Shown here piece after piece: positions 1-11,220 of a stretch of DNA of 60,652 nucleotides (its first letter is position 1; each line of letters starts with the position of its first letter). The notes under the pieces are model-generated. The model searched no databases and was not told where the DNA came from. It was given only the letters and a program-made list of their open reading frames with translations. The stretch is taken from positions 1-60,652 of the forward strand of contig NZ_LGCN01000217.1 in NCBI RefSeq assembly GCF_001279005.1, given 5' to 3'. The translations under genes and the position numbers were made by a program. The stretch is from Streptomyces caelestis (GTDB taxonomy: Bacteria; Actinomycetota; Actinomycetes; Streptomycetales; Streptomycetaceae).

Positions 1-145
1 CGTTTCCGACTCTATCAGATCTTTCCGACCCGATTTCCTCGGTGCTTTCCGGGGTCCCGCTTCCGCGTTTCCCTTTCCGGCGGTTCCGACTTTATCAGAG
101 ATTCTGAGTCGGATTTCCCCTCCCCTGTCGGGCGACGGTTCCGAC
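1..145 (-). promoter_or_regulatory. rRNA operon leader/promoter region (operon lies left of the window)
   Basis: Read on the minus strand, this stretch has two near-identical 16-base boxes, TCTGATAAAGTCGGAA (99-84) and TCTGATAGAGTCGGAA (19-4), 80 bases apart, set among GGAAA-rich spacers. I recognise this text from memory as the leader upstream of 16S rRNA in Streptomyces rrn operons. It implies an rrn operon transcribed leftward just outside the window, in tandem behind rnj. TAAAGT and TAGAGT could be -10 elements of tandem rrn promoters, but I see no convincing -35, so promoter positions are inference. No 16S sequence is present inside the window. Confidence 0.6.
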
Positions 146-191
146 GCACGAGGTGGTCGGGTGCCCGATCGGGAGGAGTCGTAAACGTACT

Positions 192-231
192 GGAGCGGGG
201 AGCCTCGATGCAAATCGAGGCTCCCCGCTCC
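192..231 (-). terminator. Terminator of rnj
   Basis: A perfect inverted repeat with 18-base arms (192-209 and 214-231) and a 4-base loop lies about 30 bases past the rnj stop. There is no U-tract, as is usual for Streptomyces terminators. It insulates the rrn leader to its left from rnj transcription. Confidence 0.85.
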
Positions 232-263
232 TGGTTCGCTCGTGCGCGTGGCCCGACGGACCG

Positions 264-1949
264 TCAGACCTCCACCACCACGGGCAGGATCATCGGCCGA
301 CGTCGATAGGTGTCGGAGACCCACTTGCCCAGTGTGCGGCGGATGAGCTGCTGCATCTGGTGGGGTTCGACGACTCCGTCCTGAGCCGAGCGTTCCAGGG
401 TTTCCGTGATCTTCGGGATCACCTCGCCGAAGGCGGAGTCCTCGATGCCGGACCCGCGGGCCTGGACGTGCGGACCACCTGTGATCTTGCCGGTGGACGA
501 GTCCATGACGACGAAGACCGAGATGATGCCCTCGTCACCGAGGATCTTGCGGTCCTTGAGGGCCGGCTCGCCGACGTCGCCGACGGAGAGGCCGTCGACG
601 TAGACGTAACCCGCCTGGACCTTGCCGGAGATCTTGGCCTTGCCCTCGACGAGGTCGACTGCGACGCCGTCCTCGGCGATGACGATGCGGTCGTGCGGGA
701 CGCCCGTCAGGGCGCCCAGTTCGGCGTTGGCGCGCAGGTGGCGCCATTCGCCGTGGACCGGCATCAGGTTCTTCGGGCGGCAGATGTTGTAGAAGTACAG
801 CAGCTCGCCGGCCGAGGCGTGGCCCGAGACGTGGACCTTGGCGTTGCCCTTGTGGACGACGTTGGCGCCCCAGCGGGTCAGGCCGTTGATCACGCGGTAG
901 ACCGCGTTCTCGTTGCCGGGGATGAGCGACGACGCCAAGATCACCGTGTCGCCGTCGACGATGCGGATCTGGTGGTCGCGGTTGGCCATGCGGGACAGGG
1001 CGGCCATCGGTTCGCCCTGGGAGCCCGTGCAGACCAGGACGACCTCGCTGTCCGGCAGGTCGTCCAGTGTCTTGACGTCCACGACCAGGCCCGGCGGAAC
1101 CTTGAGGTAACCGAGGTCGCGTGCGATGCCCATGTTGCGGACCATGGAGCGGCCGACGAAGGCGACGCGGCGGCCGTACTCGTGCGCCGCGTCCAGGATC
1201 TGCTGGATGCGGTGGACGTGGCTGGCGAAGCTCGCCACGATGATCCGCTTGCGGGCTCCGGCGAAGACCTGGCGCAGGACGTTGGAGATGTCGCGCTCGG
1301 GCGGGACGAAGCCCGGGACCTCGGCGTTCGTGGAGTCGGCGAGCAGAAGGTCGATGCCTTCCTCGCTGAGTCTGGCGAACGCGTGCAGGTCCGTGAGCCG
1401 GTTGTCCAGCGGGAGCTGGTCCATCTTGAAGTCGCCGGTGTGGACCGCCATGCCGGCGGGCGTACGGATGGCCACGGCGAGCGCGTCGGGGATGGAGTGG
1501 TTGACGGCGATGAACTCGCAGTCGAAGGGGCCGATGCGCTCGCGCTGTCCTTCCGCCACCTGGAGGGTGTACGGACGGATGCGGTGCTCCTGGAGCTTCG
1601 CCTCGATGAGGGCGAGGGTGAGCTTGGAGCCGATCAGCGGGATGTCCGGCTTCTCGCGCAGGAGGAAGGGGACACCGCCGATGTGGTCCTCGTGGCCGTG
1701 GGTGAGGACGATGCCCTCGATGTCGTCGAGGCGGTCCCGGATGGACGAGAAGTCCGGCAGGATCAGGTCGATTCCCGGCTGCTCCTCCTCCGGGAAGAGC
1801 ACTCCGCAGTCGACGATCAGCAGGCGGCCTCCGTACTCGAAGACCGTCATGTTCCGGCCGATCTCGCCGAGACCGCCGAGCGGGGTGACGCGCAGGCCGC
1901 CCGCGGGGAGCTGCGGAGGCGGGCCGAGTTCAGGATGCGGATGACTCAA
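264..1949 (-). CDS. rnj: Ribonuclease J
   Basis: A 561-residue metallo-beta-lactamase/beta-CASP ribonuclease, giving 5'-3' exo- and endonuclease activity in mRNA decay and rRNA maturation. The zinc motif HGHEDH lies at residues 84-89, followed by the beta-CASP region and a C-terminal domain; the length equals the usual Streptomyces RNase J. I chose the TTG at 1949-1947 because GAGGAGAG sits just upstream and translation from there reads M-S-H-P-H-P-E-L. The open frame runs on to 2132, but that extension crosses a strong hairpin and overlaps dapA. It is the last gene of the dapA-rnj direction and ends at a hairpin terminator before the rrn leader. The functional assignment is secure; only the start is inferred. 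Confidence 0.95.
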   Translation of the reverse strand: MSHPHPELGPPPQLPAGGLRVTPLGGLGEIGRNMTVFEYGGRLLIVDCGVLFPEEEQPGIDLILPDFSSIRDRLDDIEGIVLTHGHEDHIGGVPFLLREKPDIPLIGSKLTLALIEAKLQEHRIRPYTLQVAEGQRERIGPFDCEFIAVNHSIPDALAVAIRTPAGMAVHTGDFKMDQLPLDNRLTDLHAFARLSEEGIDLLLADSTNAEVPGFVPPERDISNVLRQVFAGARKRIIVASFASHVHRIQQILDAAHEYGRRVAFVGRSMVRNMGIARDLGYLKVPPGLVVDVKTLDDLPDSEVVLVCTGSQGEPMAALSRMANRDHQIRIVDGDTVILASSLIPGNENAVYRVINGLTRWGANVVHKGNAKVHVSGHASAGELLYFYNICRPKNLMPVHGEWRHLRANAELGALTGVPHDRIVIAEDGVAVDLVEGKAKISGKVQAGYVYVDGLSVGDVGEPALKDRKILGDEGIISVFVVMDSSTGKITGGPHVQARGSGIEDSAFGEVIPKITETLERSAQDGVVEPHQMQQLIRRTLGKWVSDTYRRRPMILPVVVEV

Positions 1950-1967
1950 AAGACTCTCCTCAAACAC

Positions 1968-2000
1968 GCGCGCCACGTACCGGTGGGGCACGTGGCGCGC
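1968..2000 (-). promoter_or_regulatory. Hairpin in the rnj 5' leader
   Basis: A perfect 11-base inverted repeat, GCGCGCCACGT (1968-1978) and ACGTGGCGCGC (1990-2000), with an 11-base spacer, ends about 18 bases before the chosen rnj start. It could be a dapA terminator/attenuator or a leader structure controlling rnj mRNA stability. The sequence shows only the hairpin; either role is inference. Confidence 0.6.
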
Positions 2001-2103
2001 ATGACGTTCGTGCAGAAGCAGTTGTCGTATAGGGGTGCGGGCACCGGTGGCCCGCTTATTCAGTTGTGAAGTGCGTCTGCGCGCTCGGGCGCGCGAAGTC
2101 TGA

Positions 2104-3006
2104 TTACTGGAGTTGTACCCCGCCGGCGGCAAGATCGATCTTGAGCTGCTCGATCTCTTCCGGCGTGCACTCGGCCATGGGGGCGCGCAGGGGGCCGGCG
2201 GGGAGGCCCTTGAGGGCGAGCGCCGCCTTGGTGGTCATCACGCCCTGGGTGCGGAACATGCCCGTGTAGACGGGGAGCAGCTTCTGGTGGATCTCGGTGG
2301 CCTTCTGGACGTCCCCGGAGGTGTACGCCTCGACCAGGGCGCGCAGCTCGGGGGTGACGAGGTGACCGACGACCGAGACGAAGCCGACCGCTCCGATGGA
2401 GAGCAGGGGCAGGTTCAGCATGTCGTCGCCGGAGTACCAGGCGAGGCCGGAGCGGGCGATGGCCCAGCCGGCGCGGCCGAGGTCGCCCTTGGCGTCCTTG
2501 TTGGCGACGATGCGCGGGTGCTCGGCGAGGCGGACGATCGTCTCCGTGCTGATCGGGACGCCGCTGCGGCCGGGGATGTCGTAGAGCATGACCGGCAGCT
2601 CGGCGGCGTCGGCGACGGCCGTGAAGTGCCGGTAGAGGCCCTCCTGCGGGGGCTTGTTGTAGTACGGGGTGACCACCAGGAGACCGTGCGCGCCGGCGCG
2701 CTCCGCGGCGCGGGCCAGTTCGGTGCTGTGGTGGGTGTCGTTGGTGCCGACTCCGGCCACGACGTGGGCGCGGTCGCCGACCGCCGCCACGACGGCCCGT
2801 ACGAGATCCGATTTCTCCGCGTCGCTGGTGGTGGGGGACTCGCCGGTGGTGCCGTTGACGATCAGGCCGTCGTTGCCTGCGTCCACCAGGTGGGTGGCGA
2901 GCCGCTGTGCGCCGTCGAGGTCGAGTGCGCCGTCCGCCGTGAAGGGCGTGACCATGGCGGTGAGGACCCGCCCGAAGGGGGTCTGCGGAGTGGAGGTCGG
3001 AGCCAT
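2104..3006 (-). CDS. dapA: 4-hydroxy-tetrahydrodipicolinate synthase
   Basis: A 300-residue DapA-family TIM barrel that condenses pyruvate with aspartate semialdehyde, the first committed step to diaminopimelate and lysine. Visible motifs are GTTGE near residue 52, TPYYNKPP near 113 with the catalytic Tyr, and the Schiff-base Lys in ANKDAKGD (K170). The neighbourhood also holds dapB (5536-6288), the next enzyme, but separated by thyX and small genes, so they are not one tight operon. The gene reads toward rnj, with about 155 bases between its stop and the rnj start. Other DAHP/NAL-type aldolases share the fold, but length and motifs favour DapA. Confidence 0.95.
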   Translation of the reverse strand: MAPTSTPQTPFGRVLTAMVTPFTADGALDLDGAQRLATHLVDAGNDGLIVNGTTGESPTTSDAEKSDLVRAVVAAVGDRAHVVAGVGTNDTHHSTELARAAERAGAHGLLVVTPYYNKPPQEGLYRHFTAVADAAELPVMLYDIPGRSGVPISTETIVRLAEHPRIVANKDAKGDLGRAGWAIARSGLAWYSGDDMLNLPLLSIGAVGFVSVVGHLVTPELRALVEAYTSGDVQKATEIHQKLLPVYTGMFRTQGVMTTKAALALKGLPAGPLRAPMAECTPEEIEQLKIDLAAGGVQLQ

Positions 3007-3080
3007 GGGTTACACGCTACTCGTTGCTCAGGTCGGGGTCTTCCCTCGGGGGAGGCGACGGGGTGGGGCGGAGGGGGACC

Positions 3081-3114
3081 CGGCACTGCCTGCTCGGGGG
3101 TTCAGGCAGTGCCG
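3081..3114 (-). terminator. Terminator of thyX
   Basis: A perfect inverted repeat with 12-base arms (3081-3092 and 3103-3114) and a 10-base loop lies about 100 bases downstream of the thyX stop and upstream of dapA. Confidence 0.8.
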
Positions 3115-3215
3115 AGCCCGTCTGATCAGGCTAGATGAACTTCATGAAATGCCGCAATACGGACACTTCGCGAGGCTGAACCGTACATCTGTGCCCGCGG
3201 GCTTGAGCTGCGGTT

Positions 3216-3968
3216 CTACGGGGCCACGCGTCCGTTGGCGTTGAAGGCGGCGTACGTGAGCGGCATGAGACGGGCCCATTCGGCCTCCATCTTCTCGCCG
3301 ACCATCTCGATCTCCCGCTGCGGGAAGGACGGGACCTTCGCCAGCTCGTGCTGGGTGCGCAGGCCGAGGAAGTGCATCAGCGAGCGGGCGTTGCAGGTGG
3401 CGTACATCGACGAGTACAGGCCGACGGGGAGTGTCGCGCGGGCGACCTCGCGGGCGACGCCCTCGGCCAGCAGCTTCTGGTAGGCCTCATAGGCCTGGTG
3501 GTAGGAGTCGCCGAGCACGCTCTGGACGGTCTCGTGCTGTGCGGGGGTGCCCTCGACGAACACGTACTTGCCCGGGCGCCCTTCCTGGACCAGCTTGCGC
3601 GACGCGTCGGGGACGTAGAAGACGGGCTGCAGCTCCCGGTAGCGCCCCGACTCCTCGTTGTAGGACCAGCCGACGCGGTGGCGCATGAACTCGCGGAACA
3701 CGAAGATCGGCGCACTGATCATGAACGTCATGGAGTTGTGCTCGAAAGGGCTGCCGTGCCGATCCCGCATGAGGTAGTTGATCAGCCCCTTGGAACGCTC
3801 CGGGTCCTTCTGCAGTTCCCCGAGGGACTGCTCTCCCAGGGTCGAGACGCGGGCGGCGAACAGGACGTCGGAGTCCGAGGCGCTGGACTTCACCAGTTCA
3901 ACGGTGACGTCGCTCCGCAAGGTGACGTCGGTACGCGGTGACGGCTTGGGATCGTCGGCGGAGGTCAA
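3216..3968 (-). CDS. thyX: Flavin-dependent thymidylate synthase
   Basis: ThyX makes dTMP from dUMP using FAD, NADPH and methylene-tetrahydrofolate, unrelated in fold to ThyA. The family signature RHRxxSxNExSxRY is seen as RHRVGWSYNEESGRY. The TTG at 3968-3966 gives 250 residues and has GGAAGGA about six bases upstream; the ATG at 3983 would add five residues but lacks a clear ribosome site, so I prefer TTG. The gene is monocistronic by layout: a hairpin terminator follows, and a divergent small gene starts upstream at 4142. Confidence 0.95.
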   Translation of the reverse strand: MTSADDPKPSPRTDVTLRSDVTVELVKSSASDSDVLFAARVSTLGEQSLGELQKDPERSKGLINYLMRDRHGSPFEHNSMTFMISAPIFVFREFMRHRVGWSYNEESGRYRELQPVFYVPDASRKLVQEGRPGKYVFVEGTPAQHETVQSVLGDSYHQAYEAYQKLLAEGVAREVARATLPVGLYSSMYATCNARSLMHFLGLRTQHELAKVPSFPQREIEMVGEKMEAEWARLMPLTYAAFNANGRVAP

Positions 3969-4141
3969 GAGGGTCCTTCCCATCGCAGCAGCAGGGCGGC
4001 GCCCACTTTACGGGGCGCCCGGGAGGGGGAAGGAGGTGCCCTGCCGTGACGAAATTTACGGATGTGGGCACCCTTTGGGGCGATCGTTCGTCTGTGTTGG
4101 TGAGAGTGAATTCGTTCGATTCCGAAGGAGGCGTACCCCTG

Positions 4142-4381
4142 ATGTCCGGTCGGCGCGAACCCGTACCGTTCGCTTTTGTCGCCGAGGCCGACAGGTTCCG
4201 CAGCAATGTCACCCCGCCGCCGCCCGAGCGGGCCTCCGTCGGTCAGATGGCCGGGCGCTGGCTGCTGGGGCTCACCCTGGTGGCCGGGCTGGTGGGTTCC
4301 CTGGTCATCGGAACACCGGCGCTGTCCGCCGATTCCTCGGGGTCGGGGACACGGCAGTCGCAGGCGACCGAAGGTCGCTGA
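4142..4381 (+). CDS. Small single-pass membrane protein of unknown function
   Basis: A 79-residue protein beginning MSGRREPVPFAF, with one hydrophobic segment (about residues 38-57) followed by a Ser/Gly/Thr-rich tail. The ATG has AAGGAGG nine bases upstream, which decides the start over the longer open frame beginning at 3938. Lies divergent to thyX and just ahead of another membrane protein gene. I do not recognise a family. The predicted topology is a cytoplasmic N-terminus with a short external tail. Confidence 0.75.
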   Translation: MSGRREPVPFAFVAEADRFRSNVTPPPPERASVGQMAGRWLLGLTLVAGLVGSLVIGTPALSADSSGSGTRQSQATEGR

Positions 4382-4495
4382 GCCGCCTCCGGCCGTGGCG
4401 CCGGCTCCGTCCGGGCCCCCGAGGGTGGTGACCGGCGGCACGGATCGATAGCCTCACCGAGCACTGCTGACGCATGGATCGAGTGAGGACCCGTC

Positions 4496-5053
4496 GTGCC
4501 CCTGTCCTTCCTGACGGCCGACCGCGCTTTCGACACGGCGGACGATGTCGCCCTGCCGTACGACAACCGGGACCGCTGGCGGCGCCCGTACCGTCCCGGG
4601 CCGTGGCGGGTGGGGGCGGCGGCGCTCCTGCTGCTGCTCGCGTCGTTCGTGCTGTTCGCCGCGGTGATCATCGCGACGACGGCGACGCCGACGTCCGCCG
4701 CGACGGTCTTCGCCGTCGCACTGGTCGCCGTGGCCGGCGCGCTGCGACTGCTGCGCATGGGCGTGTGGGTGAGCTCCCGAGGGCTGCGCCATGTGGCCTT
4801 CGTGACCACCCGTACGACGTCCTGGGAGCAGGTCGTCTCCGTGCGCACGGTGCAGCAGCCGGTGCGCTGGCTGGGTCTGCCCCGGACGGTGCAGGGGCAG
4901 GCGCTGGTCATCGCCCGGCGGGGGCGTTCGGCGGAGTCGCCGGCGCCGCTGCTGACCTCGCACAACGCGGACTTCCTGGGCCGGGACAAGCTGGCCTTCG
5001 ACCGGGCGGCCGACACCGTGGAGGCATGGGCCGCCGAGTACCGGCGCGACTGA
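4496..5053 (+). CDS. PH-domain-like membrane protein
   Basis: A 185-residue protein starting at GTG with GAGTGAGGA upstream. Residues about 37-60 and 64-82 form a transmembrane hairpin; the rest (VSSRGLRHVAF..., SWEQVVSVR) has the pattern of bacterial PH-like domains that follow a TM hairpin: a W-E-x-V-x-x-V motif and an arginine-rich beta sheet. Function is unknown; such proteins are membrane-associated. The upstream gap of 114 bases probably holds its promoter. Convergent with the next gene, ending 24 bases from it. Confidence 0.75.
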   Translation: MPLSFLTADRAFDTADDVALPYDNRDRWRRPYRPGPWRVGAAALLLLLASFVLFAAVIIATTATPTSAATVFAVALVAVAGALRLLRMGVWVSSRGLRHVAFVTTRTTSWEQVVSVRTVQQPVRWLGLPRTVQGQALVIARRGRSAESPAPLLTSHNADFLGRDKLAFDRAADTVEAWAAEYRRD

Positions 5054-5077
5054 GCGGCCCCGGGCTCCCGCGCCCGC

Positions 5078-5521
5078 TCAGTGAGAGGTCTTGTGCAGGG
5101 CGATCGCCCGCTGCATCGCCTTGCGGGCGCGGGGGGTGTCGCGGGCGTCGTGGTAGGCGACGGCGAGCCGGAACCAGCTGCGCCAGTCGTCGGGGGCATC
5201 CTCCGTCTCGGCCTTGCGGCGGGCGAAGACCTCGTCGGCCGAGTCGCGGTCGACCCGGCCGCTGGGCAGGCGCTTCAGCTCGTCGACGGGCAGGCCGCCC
5301 TCCGCGTCGAGCAGGGCGGCGAGCCGGTTGGCGTCGCGGACGAACTCGGTGTTCTTCCACAGGAACCAGACGCCGATGACCGGCAGGATCAGCACCGCCA
5401 CGCCGAAGGTGACGGTGAGGGGCGTGCCGGTCTCGATGAGCAGCACGCCGCGGCTGCCGACCAGGACGAAGTAGACGACCAGGACGGCGGCCGTGACGGC
5501 GTAGGAGATCTTCGCGCGCAT
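5078..5521 (-). CDS. Small membrane protein with a TPR-like C-terminus
   Basis: 147 residues: two N-terminal transmembrane segments (about 6-25 and 36-54), then a cytoplasmic helical region ending WRSWFRLAVAYHDARD, resembling one tetratricopeptide repeat (W/L/G/Y/A/P-type spacing). It lies 14 bases downstream of dapB on the same strand and is probably cotranscribed with it. A conserved Streptomyces hypothetical by my recollection; no enzymatic motif seen. Confidence 0.8.
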   Translation of the reverse strand: MRAKISYAVTAAVLVVYFVLVGSRGVLLIETGTPLTVTFGVAVLILPVIGVWFLWKNTEFVRDANRLAALLDAEGGLPVDELKRLPSGRVDRDSADEVFARRKAETEDAPDDWRSWFRLAVAYHDARDTPRARKAMQRAIALHKTSH

Positions 5522-5535
5522 GGGATCGGCCGGGC

Positions 5536-7690
<2,155 letters not shown>

Positions 7691-7694
<4 letters not shown>

Positions 7695-9925
7695 TTGTCG
7701 GCGTCGTCCTTCTTGTCGTTGTCGGAGCCGCTGTTGGACTCGGCCTCGCCCTCGATCACGGGGATCAGGGAGAGCTTGCCGCGGGAGTCGATCTCGGCGA
7801 TCTCGACCTGGACCTTGGCGCCCACGCCGAGCACGTCCTCGACGTTCTCCACGCGCTTGCCGCCGGCCAGCTTGCGGATCTGAGAGATGTGCAGCAGACC
7901 GTCCTTGCCCGGCAGCAGGGAGACGAAGGCGCCGAACGTCGTCGTCTTCACGACCGTGCCCAGGTAGCGCTCGCCGACCTCGGGCATCGTCGGGTTGGCG
8001 ATGCTGTTGATCGTGGTGCGGGCGGCCTCGGCGGCGGGGCCGTCGGCGGCGCCGATGTAGATGGTGCCGTCGTCCTCGATGGTGATCTCGGCGCCGGTGT
8101 CCTCCTGGATCTGGTTGATCATCTTGCCCTTGGGGCCGATGACCTCGCCGATCTTGTCGACCGGGATCTTCACGGTGATGATCCGCGGCGCGTTGGGGGA
8201 CATCTCGTCCGGCGTGTCGATCGCTTCCATCATCACGTCGAGGATGTGGAGGCGGGCGTCACGGGCCTGCTTGAGGGCGGCGGCCAGGACGGAGGCGGGG
8301 ATGCCGTCCAGCTTGGTGTCGAGCTGGAGGGCGGTCACGAACTCCTTGGTGCCGGCGACCTTGAAGTCCATGTCGCCGAAGGCGTCCTCCGCACCGAGGA
8401 TGTCGGTGAGGGCGACGTAGTGCGTCTCGCCGTTGATCTCCTGGGAGATCAGACCCATGGCGATGCCGGCGACCGGGGCCTTGAGCGGCACACCGGCGTT
8501 CAGCAGCGACATGGTGGAGGCGCAGACCGAGCCCATGGACGTCGAGCCGTTGGAGCCGAGGGCCTCGGACACCTGACGGATCGCGTAGGGGAACTCCTCG
8601 CGCGTCGGCAGCACCGGCACGATGGCGCGCTCGGCGAGCGCGCCGTGGCCGATCTCGCGGCGCTTGGGGGAGCCGACGCGGCCGGTCTCGCCGACGGAGT
8701 ACGGCGGGAAGTTGTAGTTGTGCATGTAGCGCTTGCGGGTCACCGGGGAGAGGGTGTCCAGCTGCTGCTCCATGCGGAGCATGTTGAGGGTGGTGACGCC
8801 CAGGATCTGGGTCTCGCCACGCTCGAAGAGCGCCGAGCCGTGCACGCGCGGGATGGCCTCGACCTCGGCGGCCAGGGTGCGGATGTCGGTGACACCGCGG
8901 CCGTCGATGCGCTTCTTCTCCTTGATGACGCGCTCACGGACCAGGGACTTGGTCAGCGAGCGGTACGCGGCGGAGATCTCCTTCTCGCGGCCCTCGAACT
9001 CCGGCAGGAGCTTCTCGGCGGCGAGCGCCTTGACGCGGTCCAGCTCGGCCTCGCGCTCCTGCTTGCCGGCGATGGTGAGCGCCTGGGCCAGCTCGGGCTT
9101 GACGGCGCCGGTGAGCGCCTCGAGGACGTCGTCCTGGTAGTCCAGGAAGATCGGGAACTCGCCGGTGGGCTTGGCGGCCTTGGCGGCGAGGTCGGCCTGG
9201 GCCCTGCAGAGCACCTTGATGAAGGGCTTCGCGGCCTCCAGACCGGCGGCGACGACCTCCTCGGTCGGCGCCTCGGCGCCGCCCTCGACCAGCTTGATGG
9301 TCTTCTCGGTGGCCTCGGCCTCGACCATCATGATCGCGACGTCGCCGTCCTCCAGGACGCGGCCCGCGACGACCATGTCGAAGACGGCGTCCTCGAGCTC
9401 GGTGTGCGTCGGGAACGCGACCCACTGGCCGTTGATCAGCGCGACGCGGACGCCGCCGATCGGGCCGGAGAAGGGCAGGCCGGCCAGCTGCGTGGACGCG
9501 GAGGCGGCGTTGATCGCCACGACGTCGTACAGGTGGTCGGGGTTGAGCGCCATGATCGTGGCGACGACCTGGATCTCGTTGCGCAGGCCCTTCTTGAAGG
9601 AGGGGCGCAGCGGGCGGTCGATGAGGCGGCAGGTGAGGACGGCGTCCTCGGAGGGCCGGCCCTCACGGCGGAAGAAGGAACCGGGGATCCGGCCCGCCGC
9701 GTACATCCGCTCCTCGACGTCCACCGTGAGCGGGAAGAAGTCGAGCTGGTCCTTGGGGTTCTTGGAGGCGGTGGTGGCCGACAGCACCATGGTGTCGTCG
9801 TCCAGGTAGGCCACGGCGGAACCGGCCGCCTGGCGGGCCAGGCGGCCCGTCTCGAAGCGGATGGTGCGGGTGCCGAAGGAGCCGTTGTCGATGACGGCCT
9901 CGGCGTAGTGGGTCTCGTTCTCCAC
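7691..9925 (-). CDS. pnp: Polyribonucleotide nucleotidyltransferase (PNPase)
   Basis: A 744-residue phosphorolytic 3'-5' exoribonuclease that, in Streptomyces, also adds 3' tails. Two RNase PH domains, then KH ([16 protein letters not shown], about residue 580) and S1 ([18 protein letters not shown], about 650) domains; an Asp/Lys-rich tail. The start is the GTG at 9925 (reads [10 protein letters not shown]), with GGAG nine bases upstream; the open frame to 10006 lacks a ribosome site and goes beyond family length. Lies downstream of rpsO with a large hairpin between them, the classic rpsO-pnp arrangement. Confidence 0.95.
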
Positions 9926-10287
9926 TAGCGTTTTCTCCGTTACTTTGTCGTCTTTCGTCCCGCCTCGCCCGTGTGGCGGGGGGACGGGGACGGAGAAGCG
10001 CTCCACTGGTGCGGGCCGGTCTTCGATCGAAGCTCCCGGGGTTCACTCTCCCGGGGGCCACTACCGAGGACCGGCGGCGGCGAGGTGCGCTTCTCCTCGT
10101 GCGTCGTGACGTCCGATGACGTCGGTCGGCGGTGCCCTGGGGACCGCATACCCATGCGGCGCGGGACATCACACCGAGTCGTGTCTCTTGCGTTGTGCTA
10201 CCACACTACAAAGGCGCGGTGACACTCCGCACGTACAGCAAAGGGAGCGGCCCCCTTTCTCCAGGGAACCGCTCCCTTCACGGCGTC
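9926..10287 (-). promoter_or_regulatory. rpsO-pnp intergenic leader
   Basis: A 362-base gene-free stretch. It holds the rpsO hairpin (10241-10278) and the 5' leader of pnp. In S. coelicolor this interval is known to contain a second pnp promoter and an RNase III-processed structure; I cannot place a promoter with confidence here. No conserved short ORF was seen. Confidence 0.6.
10241..10278 (-). terminator. rpsO terminator/attenuator hairpin
   Basis: Inverted repeat with 10-base arms, AAGGGAGCGG (10241-10250) and CCGCTCCCTT (10269-10278), extended inward by a C-run/G-run pair. It starts nine bases past the rpsO stop and is likely read through in part to give rpsO-pnp transcripts. Confidence 0.8.
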
Positions 10288-10575
10288 CTACTTGGCGCCC
10301 GCCGCACCGCGGCGGATGCCGAGGCGGTCGACCAGCGCACGGAAGCGCTGGATGTCCTTCTTGGCGAGGTACTGCAGCAGCCGGCGGCGCTGACCGACCA
10401 GGATCAGCAGACCACGACGGGAGTGGTGGTCGTGCTTGTGGGTCTTGAGGTGCTCCGTCAGGTCGGAGATCCGACGGGACAGCAGAGCGACCTGGACCTC
10501 GGGGGAGCCGGTGTCACCCTCCTTGGTACCGAACTCGGAGATGATCTGCTTCTTCACTGCGGCGTCGAGCGACAC
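10288..10575 (-). CDS. rpsO: 30S ribosomal protein S15
   Basis: A 95-residue S15 that binds 16S rRNA near the central three-way junction. Diagnostic sequence includes [37 protein letters not shown] and RRLLQYLAK. Full family length, with ATG start and GAGGAG-like site upstream. First gene of the rpsO-pnp unit; divergent from the small gene at 10843. Confidence 0.98.
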   Translation of the reverse strand: MSLDAAVKKQIISEFGTKEGDTGSPEVQVALLSRRISDLTEHLKTHKHDHHSRRGLLILVGQRRRLLQYLAKKDIQRFRALVDRLGIRRGAAGAK

Positions 10576-10842
10576 GCGTACTCCTCATAGTCTGTGAGTG
10601 GCCACCGAGCGCCCCCGGTCTTCGTCTCGGGGGTCTTCCATGGCTCGGAAGGCGAGGATCCGCTGGGCGCGATCTCCAGAGCGAGCCCGCTCCGAAGGTG
10701 CGTACACAAACGGCCGTCACTCAGCGTACCAGGCCGTAGCGGGCGCCTTCCCCCCGGTCCGCCGAACCGGCCTGGCCGGACGTCGCAGGCCACTAGGGTG
10801 AGCGCTCGGACCGTTCGTACGTCGGGAAGGGGTCGCTGCGGC

Positions 10843-11136
10843 ATGACGGAGACGGCTGAGGAGATCAAGGCACGCAAGGAGCGGGAGAAGGACGAGCTCT
10901 ACGCCCTCGACATCTCCGGCGTCGAGTGGCACGGCGCGCCGGGCACCGAGGAGCACGAGGAGCGGGTCGAGATCGCGTACCTGCCCGGCGGCGCCGTGGC
11001 CATGCGGTCCTCCCTCGACCCGGACACGGTGCTGCGGTACACGGAGGCGGAGTGGCGGGCCTTCGTGCTGGGCGCGCGGGACGGGGAGTTCGACCTGGAG
11101 CCGGCGCCGCGGAACGGCGGACGCGACGCCGGGTGA
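10843..11136 (+). CDS. DUF397-like small protein
   Basis: 97 residues starting MTETAEEIKARK. The centre (GGAVAMRSSLDPDTVLRYTEAEWRAF..., written here in part) follows the DUF397 pattern: a V-A-x-R-x-S sequence, a TxAEWRAFV motif and a C-terminal G-x-x-D-G-E-F-D. DUF397 proteins in Streptomyces are usually partners of helix-turn-helix regulators, but no such regulator is adjacent, so its role here is open. A start at ATG 10843 is preferred over the longer open frame from 10594 because GGGAAGGGG is upstream. Sits convergent to eccD. Confidence 0.8.
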   Translation: MTETAEEIKARKEREKDELYALDISGVEWHGAPGTEEHEERVEIAYLPGGAVAMRSSLDPDTVLRYTEAEWRAFVLGARDGEFDLEPAPRNGGRDAG

Positions 11137-11220
11137 GACGGCGGCGGGCGGCACTCCGTGTGCCGCCCGTGCGGGCCCGGGGGACATCACTGCCCGTTCT
11201 CCCGGAGGAGGGCGGGCAGG

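Noticed and set aside
153..2069. Long plus-strand open frame antisense to rnj
   Set aside because: High-G+C shadow of rnj with Val/Asp/Ala-rich, non-protein-like composition and no ribosome site; rnj motifs are clear on the other strand.
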